Assembly: GCA_027596035.1 (NCBI GenBank)
Contig: JADGJA010000742.1
Location: forward strand, 1 to 11,451
DNA from: Thoreauomyces humboldtii
Lineage: Eukaryota > Chytridiomycota > Chytridiomycetes > Spizellomycetales > Powellomycetaceae
Reading direction: 5' to 3'
Length of the DNA stretch: 11,451 nucleotides
Below the pieces are notes generated by a model, which ran no database searches, was not told the DNA's origin, and was given only the letters and a program-made list of their open reading frames with translations. The translations under genes and the position numbers were made by a program. This document shows, piece after piece, positions 1 to 6,446 of the stretch. The first letter of the stretch is position 1, and every line of letters starts with the position of its first letter.

Positions 1-445
1 CCGGTGGTGGGGGCGGGGGTGGGGTGAGCAGACTCGCTTCGTGATGCCTCCTCGCCACGTCAGCCACCGTCAATGGAGGACCGACATGTCCCCGCGGTCG
101 AGATCCGGCGGATCCCTGAGTGGAGGCTCTGGGAGGCGTGTCCCCGACCTGACTGCTGCGCGATCCGCCCCCAAACTCCTGCGACCCGTCCCGCTGGTAC
201 TCGTCGCTCCTGCGAGGATCGCCGCGGGCGAGTTCGCGTCGCTCCTTTTCCCAGGCGTTCTGTCGGCACCTGTTGCAGGGCTTTCCGTCTTTGCGGCCGG
301 GAACGTGATGGCACGGGTACGGAACCTTTGTATCCAAGATGGTCTTGGGAGGCCTCACGATCGGAGCATCCTCGGGGTTTTCGAGAGGAGTGTCGCCGTT
401 TCCCCGAATTTCCGCATCGATGCTGTTTGCGGGTGAGTGATTCAT
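1..445 (-). CDS. Partial hypothetical protein with a Cys/His cluster (3' end beyond the window)
   Basis: An ATG at 445 opens a frame that stays open for 148 codons to the window edge, so the C-terminus is missing. An in-frame TGA lies 24 nt upstream of the ATG, which supports this start if there is no upstream exon. The product is polar and looks disordered. Around residues 45 to 65 it has a compact cluster, YPCHHVPGRKDGKPCNRCR, with Cys-x-His-like and Cys-x2-Cys spacing that could bind zinc. A basic/acidic helix-like stretch (NAWEKERRELARG) follows, then Ser/Gly/Arg-rich sequence and a run of seven prolines at the edge. I recognise no family. It is head-to-head with MMAB across 469 bp. The complementary plus frame (41..436) is also open, so the strand choice rests on composition: the minus product looks like a soluble fungal protein. 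Moderately sure it is coding. Confidence 0.58.
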   Translation of the reverse strand, partial: MNHSPANSIDAEIRGNGDTPLENPEDAPIVRPPKTILDTKVPYPCHHVPGRKDGKPCNRCRQNAWEKERRELARGDPRRSDEYQRDGSQEFGGGSRSSQVGDTPPRASTQGSAGSRPRGHVGPPLTVADVARRHHEASLLTPPPPPPP

Positions 446-914
446 CGCTCCTCTCTTTGTGGGTGGTCAGTCACCCCAGCAACACAAGCGGACCTGCGAG
501 ATAGAACCTCCGTCTGCTGCTCACCTATGCTAGCGCGTTTTGCGGCAACGAGGCCGTGTGGGCAGGCGATGCTGGGGTTGGCAAGATGGGTTGTTTCGAT
601 AACGAAAGCGGTGCCCAGAAATCCGCTGTACAGACTGCCGAGGTATATGTTGGAGTAGGACTGGCAAAGATGCCAGATAGAGTGAGGACCCTGAGCTATC
701 GTCAGTCGGTGGTGAATTGCCTTTGCTGATCGCCGGGAGTGAGATGGGTCGAAGGGACCTGTCGTTGCCCATGTGCCTTCGTCCGTCTCCTTTCTATTGA
801 CCGCTCGACGATCGGACGCGGTGCTTCCCGTCAGCCCCCGTCGAAGACACACCTGCCATTTCCCTTTCCGCAAACCGAATCACCTGTTGTCAAAGGTTAC
901 CTTCCTGCACAGAC
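446..914. promoter_or_regulatory. Divergent intergenic region between the left-edge gene and MMAB
   Basis: These 469 bp separate two oppositely directed start codons, so they should hold both promoters and 5' UTRs. I see no clear TATA box. A pyrimidine-rich stretch (about 851..870) precedes the MMAB start. The sequence just before that ATG, TTACCTTCCTGCACAG then ACATG, looks like a 3' splice site, so a 5' UTR intron or an unseen upstream exon is possible. Minus-strand sequence at about 525..660 is open and hydrophobic and ends at a GTGAGC donor-like site. It cannot be joined in frame to the downstream ORF, so I do not call it an exon. Confidence 0.45.
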
Positions 915-1722
915 ATGGCCGACGTCGCAGCACCAGACGCGGAAGCACCCCGTCGATTCAAGATATACACGCGTACAGGAGACAAAGGTACCATCTACTC
1001 CTCGACCCAGTTCCCGTCCGTCCATTTCATCCTCCCAGAATTTCGCACAACGCTGAACCCCTCCTTCGAACCCTCCCTCAAAGCAAAGGCACTTCATCGC
1101 TCTACACCGGAGAGCGGAGACCCAAGGACGACGACATCTTCGAGGCACTAGGCACCACCGACGAGCTCTCCAGTCTCCTCGGTCTCGCCATCGACTACGC
1201 CCTCGAGGCTGGGAACGGCCTGGAGGCCAAGCTGCAGAAGGTCCAGTGTCTCCTGCAGGACGTGGGTTCCAACATCGCCACTCCGAGGACAAAGGCCAGC
1301 GATCTGAAATTGAGTGCGTGAAAAGAAAAAAGAAAAGCAATCGGGCTGGTCAGGGCAGGAAAGTCTGATCCGGCTCCTTTCCTCCTTCTCCTTTCGAAAA
1401 AGCCCGAACGCAGTTCGACGTGGACGGCACGCTGGTGGCCGAGGTCGAGGCGTGGATCGACGAGCTGGACGCCAGTCTTCCTCCATTGACCAACTTTATC
1501 CTACCGTCCGGTGGCAAGTCGGCCTCGACCCTTCACGTTGCGCGAACCGTCTGTCGACGTGCCGAGCGTCGCGTGGTGCCCATCGTGATGGCCGGGATGG
1601 CCGACGAAGCCACCGGAAAGTACTTGAATCGGCTGAGCGACTTCCTGTTCACCGCTGCCCGATACGCGGCCAAGCATGAGAACAAGGAGGAGACCATCTA
1701 CAGGAAGACGGCTTCGGCGTGA
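915..1722 (+). CDS. MMAB: ATP:cob(I)alamin adenosyltransferase, PduO/MMAB type (three exons)
   Basis: This enzyme transfers the adenosyl group of ATP to cob(I)alamin, giving adenosylcobalamin, the cofactor of methylmalonyl-CoA mutase; in eukaryotes it acts in mitochondria. Exons are 915..987, 1090-1 (1089)..1313 and 1403..1722, giving 205 aa, close to the family's core length. Introns (988..1088 and 1314..1402) are GT-AG, both phase 1. Visible signatures are the N-terminal ATP-binding motif [11 protein letters not shown] (residues 19 to 29), GERRPKDD and EALGTTDEL just after it, LPSGG (133 to 137), the basic helix [13 protein letters not shown] (144 to 156) and [12 protein letters not shown] (175 to 186). 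All are hallmarks of the family. The second junction is the only in-frame choice I found; it inserts TRTQF before the second half. No mitochondrial targeting peptide is evident: the N-terminus [14 protein letters not shown] is acidic. A hidden 5' exon could supply one. No B12-dependent enzyme lies in the window. Confidence 0.95.
988..1088 (+). other. MMAB intron 1
   Basis: A 101-nt intron splits the Gly codon of the GDKG ATP-binding motif. The donor is AAAG/GTACC and the acceptor GCAAAG/GC, with a branch-like CGCTGAAC about 35 nt before the acceptor. Removal rejoins GDK to GTSSL exactly as the family requires, which is strong evidence for the boundaries. Confidence 0.9.
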
Positions 1723-2071
1723 GCGTTCATAGATTATCTTTTTCGCCTACCAAACCGCCACTCTTTGTCCCTCTGCAGTTGATCGGGGCTTGGGACCCGC
1801 CTTTCGTCACGCTGAAAGGGCCGCATTAACAATGATTAAGGCCGCAGCAAAGACACAAGTCCCCTAGTTTGTATAAGGATGGGGACTAGGACAGTGCAGT
1901 CTGTAGTGCAGACAGTGGTCCATTTGATCCACCTTCTGAAGAGTCGAGCGATTGATCGGGTTGCAACTGAGCAATGATCATCCCTTCCTCCTCATTGGAG
2001 ACACTACTTTCCCCCGGAATTGCTCTTTTTCGAAGTTGTTGTAATAGTCTTAGCCAATCGGCTCTCCCAAA
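1723..2071. other. MMAB 3' flank, no gene seen
   Basis: This is the 3' flank of MMAB and the lead-in to the repeat island. I found no AATAAA polyadenylation signal and no convincing ORF. A short inverted repeat, GTCTG-TAGTG-CAGAC, sits near 1900..1915. Confidence 0.5.
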
Positions 2072-2483
2072 GTCCGTGGTCGGAATCACAGACTATGTAG
2101 ACTGGGTTGCCATCACCAGTCTATGTTGTGTGCCAGCAGCCCTCAGATGTCTTAGGTGTCGGTGTTAGGAATCACGGACCTTGTTAACTGGTTTGCCATC
2201 ACCAGCCTATTTGTGTGGATAGTCCACTAGCCATCACAGTTTCCCAATCGTCCGTGGTCGGAATCACAGACTTTGTAGACTGTGTTGCCATCACCAGTCT
2301 ATGTTGTGTGCCAGTAGCCCTCAGATGTTTTAGGTGTCGGTGTTAGGAATCACGGACCTTGTTGACTGGTTTGCCATCACCAGCCTGTTTGTCTGGGTAG
2401 TCCACTAGCCATCAGAGTTTCCGAATCGTCCGTGTTAGGAATCACGGACTGACAAACTGAATTGCCATCACCGGTCTGTCCAG
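2072..2483. repeat. Nested tandem repeat: 178-bp period made of two half-units of about 86 and 92 bp
   Basis: Full units start at 2072 and 2250, and a truncated third starts at 2428, giving a 178-bp period. Each unit contains two diverged half-units, visible as five copies of TGCCATCACC at 2108, 2194, 2286, 2372 and 2463 (spacings 86, 92, 86, 91). Each half-unit begins with a sequence like GTCCGTG-N8-CACGGAC, a 7-bp inverted repeat that is perfect at 2428 and has one mismatch in the other copies. A second inverted repeat follows, such as GACTGG-N10-CCAGTC, perfect in the first copy. No ORF spans the array. It could be a minisatellite, part of a non-autonomous mobile element, or a structured transcript in the MMAB 3' region. 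Confidence 0.88.
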
Positions 2484-2530
2484 TCCATTGCGCGCCGCTC
2501 AACGCGCACGTCCTTTAGGCAAAAGCTTCT

Positions 2531-2609
2531 GTCCAGTCCCAAGAGCCACTTTGGTACGAAGTTCCTGAGGAACAGCTTCCGCGGTACTGCTGGGAGAACA
2601 CTTTTGCCC
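2531..2609. repeat. 79-bp interspersed repeat, copy 1
   Basis: First of three related copies beginning GTCCAGTCCCAAGAGCCACT and ending in GAGAACACTTTTGCCC. It contains the perfect hairpin GTTCC-TGA-GGAAC at 2561..2573, flanked by GAA and TTC arms that could extend the stem across small bulges. A degenerate lead-in resembling GGCAAAAGCTTCT precedes all three copies. Confidence 0.82.
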
Positions 2610-2621
2610 AGATTGGTGCTT

Positions 2622-2699
2622 TTGAGCGTCGCTCAATGGACATCCTCCAACGGTGGACATGTGGAGGTCTCATGGGCAGTGCCTTCATAGGCCACTGCC
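2622..2699. other. Cluster of three inverted repeats between repeat copies 1 and 2
   Basis: Three consecutive potential hairpins are TTGAGCG-T-CGCTCAA (2622..2636), CCTCCA...TGGAGG (2644..2667) and GGCAGTG...CACTGCC (2675..2699). The last stem can extend by CC/GG with one bulged base. The density is well above ordinary intergenic sequence and suggests a foldable transcript or a palindrome-rich element. Confidence 0.6.
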
Positions 2700-2773
2700 G
2701 GACTCGGTCGTGTCGTTGGACCACAACTCAGTCCCCCTTCGCTTCGTGGACCTCCTCAGCGAAAAGGTTTCTT

Positions 2774-2852
2774 GTCCAGTCTCAAGAGCCACTTTGGGTC
2801 GAGGTTCCTGGGGAACAACTCCCGCGGTACTGCTGAGAGAACACCTTTCACC
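2774..2852. repeat. 79-bp interspersed repeat, copy 2
   Basis: Second copy, 243 bp after the first, beginning GTCCAGTCTCAAGAGCCACT. Its hairpin is GTTCC-TGG-GGAAC (2804..2816), flanked by GAG and CTC arms where copy 1 has GAA and TTC. This is a paired change that keeps the extended stem. Its downstream flank contains GATTCAAATCC, a weak resemblance to a tRNA B box. Confidence 0.82.
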
Positions 2853-2924
2853 GAGGAGGCTCACGATTCAAATCCCTCAGAGAGCGTCGCTTCACCGCGT
2901 AGTCCTCTTGGCGAAAGGCTTGTC

Positions 2925-3003
2925 GTCCAGTCTCGAGAGCCACTTTGGTCGAGGTTCCTGAGCAACAACTCCCGCGTTACTGCCGAGAGAACATCTTTCG
3001 CCC
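2925..3003. repeat. 79-bp interspersed repeat, copy 3
   Basis: Third copy, 151 bp after the second, beginning GTCCAGTCTCGAGAGCCACT. The hairpin is degraded on one side (GTTCC-TGA-GCAAC), with GAG and CTC arms retained. The sequence otherwise follows the same order (CCCGCG, TACTGC or TTACTGCC, GAGAGAACA). Confidence 0.8.
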
Positions 3004-3050
3004 GAGGTCTGCTCAACCGGCAAAGCGACGCTGCGGAACCTTGCTCCTTG

Positions 3051-3070
3051 GTTTTGTCGCTCGACAAAAC
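3051..3070. other. Perfect 9-bp inverted repeat with a 2-nt spacer
   Basis: GTTTTGTCG-CT-CGACAAAAC forms a perfect near-palindrome about 50 bp after the last 79-bp repeat. It could be a cruciform, a protein-binding site or a hairpin at the edge of the repeat island. No T-run follows it. Confidence 0.7.
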
Positions 3071-3910
3071 GATCTGTAAGTTTACAAAGTAGAGCACAGG
3101 ATCAGCGTCCATTCTTCACGACTCGTAAGCAGCATTAGAAGTAGTTACTACCTTACTGCGGTGGTAAGCTTGTCAAAATATGTGAATGTCGGAAACGTGT
3201 CGCAGAAGCGCAGTACCTGAGATCACCGTGGGAAAGAGCAGAGTAGATCAGCGCAACGCACAAGGAAGTATTGAGTATGTCACTGAGCGCTGGATGAGAC
3301 GTGACAACATACCTGGGGTGGATAGCACTCAAGATGGTTGGCTGCGGTTCGCCGATGGTTGGATCCTTTGATCTAGCGCATCTAGATGCGGGAAACAAGC
3401 AACTCTTGTCAGGCAAACACTTCACCAATGAGGTGTCGGGAAGGAAGTACTCACGTTGCGGTCCGGTATGGATGGAAACGATTCCGAGGAACGCTGCACT
3501 TGTAGGTTGTTGCAGTTTGGATTAGGTGTTGCGAAAGATGTGGAAAGAGACAGAAGGGTGCGCGCTATTTGTACTGGGGAGGAACGCGTGGCATAGCAAC
3601 CATGGCGTTCGCCCACGTCTAGGCCCACGTACGTACAATCCTTCCCTCTAAAGATTCCTTTCCCGGCTGTTTCTGCTTCTGGTCGGGCTCCGATCAGTAC
3701 CATGCGGGTCCGCCGTCATGGGATGATTTCGCCTAGCCGTTCTCAGAATCGTCAGTCTTCCGTGGTGCGGTATCGGATTTCTGCATTGCATGGCATCAGG
3801 GGAAAAAGAGCATGGACAGCGATGACAAGGCGCTACCAAGAGATGTATCTAATAAGGAAAAGTAAAAAAAGTAAAGAGGGGGGGTGGACCGTCATATATA
3901 GATCAGCATC
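3071..3910. other. Unassigned sequence between the repeat island and the TLC gene
   Basis: About 840 bp with no gene I can support. The open frames on both strands are short (about 60 to 95 codons), lack family motifs and do not join through plausible splice sites. It includes the 3' flank of the TLC gene (minus strand, just below 3911), with an A-rich run on the plus strand at about 3855..3875 and TATATA at about 3894..3900. It may hold UTR or decayed repeat sequence. Confidence 0.45.
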
Positions 3911-4932
3911 CTAACGCTCCGGTTGATCCCGGTCTATGTACACGCCGCTATCGCTGGCATTGAGTCCATCATGCCGCTTCTTCTCGCTGTTGAGGAGGGC
4001 TTGGTCCTCCCGGTTCCCTCGTTTGGACGACACGTAGCGGGACTGGATGGCGGCCACCATCTTTGTCAACCAGAACATGTTGAGACCGTTGAGGAAGACG
4101 TTGGCGATGCCGTACACCCACACGTAGGCGGCGGGGATCACGTCCAAACGCTGGTAGCATGTGACTTGAAAAGGAAAGGCATGGGGCCGGTTAGCCACGG
4201 TAATAGAGGAAAGGAAGAATAAAGAACGAGTGAAATGGATCTACCAAAGAAGTCCGCCGAGTTGTACAGTCCGAACACGATGCGAGCGAGGAAGAAGACT
4301 GCGATGAGGAGCACTCCGTTGACGAGCTGCAGGGTGGAACCCGAGCGACCCGTCTTGTCGCAGAACCAGTGGACGTTGAGGAAGGGAGTCGAGAGTTCGA
4401 ACATGAGGAACGCTGCTCCGTAATACATCAGGAAGGGTCTCTGGGGACAGAGGGAAGGGAGTCAGAAACAGACTCCAAGATAAGGGAAACATTCAGGATG
4501 ACTCACAAATGCGAGAAGGAAGACGGCGAGACAAGCGATGCCGTGCAGCGCGAATCCCAGACCGAAGAGCTTGACGTTCCAGAGACACACGACCGAGTCC
4601 CACAGAAAGTATCCTGCAGCCACTGCGTAGACCTCTCCGGCGTACGGATCGTAGGCGAGGACCTTGTCCGTGCTCAGGGACTCCATGCCGAATATGGGGA
4701 GGGCGGCGAGGGTGATGAGGGTGGCGTGGACCGAGGACACGACGTGCATGTTCCAGTCGGCCTGCTTTGGTGGTGAGAGACGGGCATAGTGCGACGAGTA
4801 GCGGAGTGAGATGCGATGGGAGAGCGTGTGAATGACGTGACAGGCGAGGGTCGAGAAGAACAGGGTGGTGGAATGGGCTGGAAGTTTTGTGAGGTGCAGG
4901 GTGGAAGCCACGAGGGCCGTTGGGGAGAACAT
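3911..4932 (-). CDS. TLC-domain multipass membrane protein, TLCD4/TMEM56-like (three exons)
   Basis: TLC (TRAM/LAG1/CLN8) proteins are multipass membrane proteins linked to lipid metabolism or sensing; the ceramide synthases are one branch. Minus-strand exons are 4507..4932, 4245..4440 and 3911..4164, giving 291 aa, close to TLCD4-type lengths. Introns are 66 and 80 nt, GT-AG, with branch-like CTGAC and CTAAC. Recognisable elements are DWNMHVVSSVHA (59 to 70), GYFLWDSV (107 to 114), LHGIAC (129 to 134) and FELSTPFLNVHWF (156 to 168); the last is typical of the TMEM56-like branch. Hydrophobic segments lie near residues 21 to 38, 64 to 82, 102 to 118, 122 to 142, 180 to 200 and 215 to 240. The charged C-terminal tail (SSKRGNREDQ) is probably cytosolic. 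It lacks the long insertions and Lag1 motif of ceramide synthases, so I do not call it one. The substrate is unknown. Confidence 0.9.
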
Positions 4933-5397
4933 CCTTGCTGGACCGACCGAGCGAGACCTTGCGGAGCGAAAAGAGTTTAGGAGAGGCTGGGGACGAGGAC
5001 ACCTCCTTCACACGACGAACTCCCTCAAGAGCGGTTTGTTTGGCAGAAGGGCACGCAGGAAGCCGTGAGAGAAAGCAGAGTTTGTACTGTGAAAACCGTC
5101 GTTTACGGTTAAACGAAACGTCGCAGTGGCGGGACACTTCATTCCAGCAGCGCTGTTTTGTTTCGCGGCCGCTTCCCGACGGCCGGCGGCTCAGCCCGGA
5201 AACGTGGTAACCGGCTTCTCTCTCCCATTTTTTTTTTTCACAAATGTCCGAAGGGTGTCCGAGGACTCACAGCCGTCACCCATTTTCCCTTTCTTCTTTT
5301 CTTTTTTCCTCCTCCTCCTCGACGGTCGCAGCACTCACTCACTCGACTTGGGGCTCGGCGGACCGTGAGACTTCGTGTAGATACGTACATAGGCAAA
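4933..5397. promoter_or_regulatory. Divergent promoter region between the TLC gene and the TCAIM-like gene
   Basis: 465 bp separate the two start codons. On the right side a run of 11 T (5228..5238) and a long pyrimidine tract (5283..5320) precede the plus-strand gene. CT-rich tracts just upstream of transcription starts are common in fungal promoters. No further gene is supported here; the open frames are extensions of flanking coding frames without ATG, or shadows. Confidence 0.55.
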
Positions 5398-6324
5398 ATG
5401 GCAGCCTCGCGTTCTTCCGCTGCCGCCACCACCCATGCCCTCATCCGTCGCTACCTGCCTCAGCTCGCACGGCGCGTCCATCCAGACCTATTCGCACTGG
5501 TCCCGTCCCACCAGCTCGTCAACACCCAGTCCCTTCAGTCTTTGAACTCGCTCCTCTCAACAGCCTTCCCAGCACCCTCTCCCTTTCCGTCACCCTCCCA
5601 CCCATCATCATCCATCCTCCCAGACACCCCACTCGCCTTCCACTGTCGCCACCCAAGCACGTCCTCCACCACCCACGTCACACACACCCTCAGCGCCACG
5701 GCAGGCGTCTCCCCCCTGCTCGTCAGGAGAGCCGGTCGGACCGCGGGAAGGGACACGAGGGTCCCGGTCCTGGCGGCCAGCTTCCTGGCCCTGTGCGAAA
5801 AGTGCGGCATCAGGATCCGGGACGAGGACAGGGAGGTTGCCAGGAGGGCCGTCGAGGACGCTCTGGGGTCACGGACGGGGAGGAGGAGGGTCGGGAACGA
5901 CCATGGGCCTGAGTCGTCAAAGAAGGCGTCGCCGGTGAGGGAAGAGTTTGCCAGACGCGTGAGGAACGATGCCGTCTTGGAACTCGATGACCATCGTCAT
6001 CCTCATGGTCATCGTCATCGTCCTCCTTCAGTCACATCATCACAATCATTACAATCACCATCATCATCATCACCATCATCATCAGGTCTTCCCCCTCTCG
6101 CCTTCTTCGACTCCTCCCTGACGGCTTCGGAACGTGATGTCGCCAAGTCCAGGTTCCAGGATCTCGACGCGTCCCTCTCGGACCGTCTCCGGTCCCGCAC
6201 CATCCTCGTGGCCCGCAGGTGGCGACTGTCGGACGAGGGCGTCCTGGTCGTCCCCTGGGACTTTCTTCCCGCCGACCTTGACGTCTGGACTTCGTCGGGG
6301 GGGTCGCTCAACGTGAAAGGATGA
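5398..6324 (+). CDS. TCAIM/DUF4460-like protein, probably mitochondrial (single exon)
   Basis: A 308-aa protein whose start is the first ATG in an otherwise upstream-open frame. The N-terminus (MAASRSSAAATTHALIRRYL) is rich in Ala, Ser and Arg with no acidic residue, as expected of a mitochondrial targeting peptide. RVHPDLFALVP followed by NTQSLQSLNSLL (about residues 26 to 54) matches the J-like DUF4460 signature of TCAIM (T-cell activation inhibitor, mitochondrial), where HPDLF precedes a conserved N-x-x-SL-x-x-LN. The middle is Ser/Pro-rich. A His/Ser-rich low-complexity insert (about 199 to 230) comes from a CAT-type microsatellite. A conserved-looking C-terminal part ends in VLVVPWDFLP. 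Human TCAIM is longer, with a second domain (DUF4461); I cannot show a complete one here. The biochemical role of the family is poorly known. The assignment rests mainly on the N-terminal motif. Confidence 0.72.
   Translation: MAASRSSAAATTHALIRRYLPQLARRVHPDLFALVPSHQLVNTQSLQSLNSLLSTAFPAPSPFPSPSHPSSSILPDTPLAFHCRHPSTSSTTHVTHTLSATAGVSPLLVRRAGRTAGRDTRVPVLAASFLALCEKCGIRIRDEDREVARRAVEDALGSRTGRRRVGNDHGPESSKKASPVREEFARRVRNDAVLELDDHRHPHGHRHRPPSVTSSQSLQSPSSSSPSSSGLPPLAFFDSSLTASERDVAKSRFQDLDASLSDRLRSRTILVARRWRLSDEGVLVVPWDFLPADLDVWTSSGGSLNVKG
5991..6087 (+). repeat. Imperfect CAT/ATC microsatellite inside the TCAIM-like CDS
   Basis: A tract of imperfect CAT, GTC and ATC triplets encodes alternating His/Arg/Pro and then Ser/Pro runs. 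It keeps the reading frame, as coding triplet repeats usually do, and is a likely site of length polymorphism. Confidence 0.8.
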
Positions 6325-6446
6325 TGATGGGATGATTGATACATGGAGAAAGAAAAAGATAATCGACGAAGGGGTGGCGAGAATGTAAACACAAGGAGGA
6401 AAGTTATTGCAAAGAAAGAGTGAAAGATGCACCATTCTGCCCTCTT
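6325..6446. other. Convergent 3' intergenic region
   Basis: Only 122 bp lie between the stop codons of the TCAIM-like gene (+) and the Acinus gene (-). The two 3' UTRs probably overlap. The sequence is A/G-rich on the plus strand. There is no clear canonical polyadenylation signal on either strand. Confidence 0.6.

Noticed and set aside
41..436. Plus-strand open frame of about 130 codons at the left edge
   Set aside because: It is the exact complement, in register, of the minus-strand frame. Its product has no motif, and the minus product looks more like a real soluble protein with a Cys/His cluster.
442..873. Minus-strand open frame with a hydrophobic stretch (NIYLGSLYSGFLGTAFVIET) and a GTGAGC donor near 526
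   Set aside because: It has no ATG start, and the donor phase does not fit any acceptor that would enter the downstream 1..445 frame. An in-frame stop also precedes the 445 start.
2072..2483. Regular repeats considered as a CRISPR array
   Set aside because: The period is about 90/178 bp with diverged full-length units and no unique spacers, in an intron-bearing eukaryotic context.
2840..2900. GATTCAAATCC resembling a tRNA B box, possible tRNA or tRNA-derived SINE
   Set aside because: The flanking bases cannot form a T-arm stem, and I found no matching A box or acceptor stem at the right distance.
3153..3839. Several 60 to 95 codon open frames on both strands between the repeats and the TLC gene
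   Set aside because: They overlap each other on both strands, have no recognisable motif, and cannot be joined by plausible introns. They are consistent with chance in this composition.
4493..5137. 214-codon minus-strand open frame overlapping the TLC exon 1
   Set aside because: It overlaps the well-supported TLC frame in another register and has Arg/Ser/Pro-rich shadow composition with no domain.
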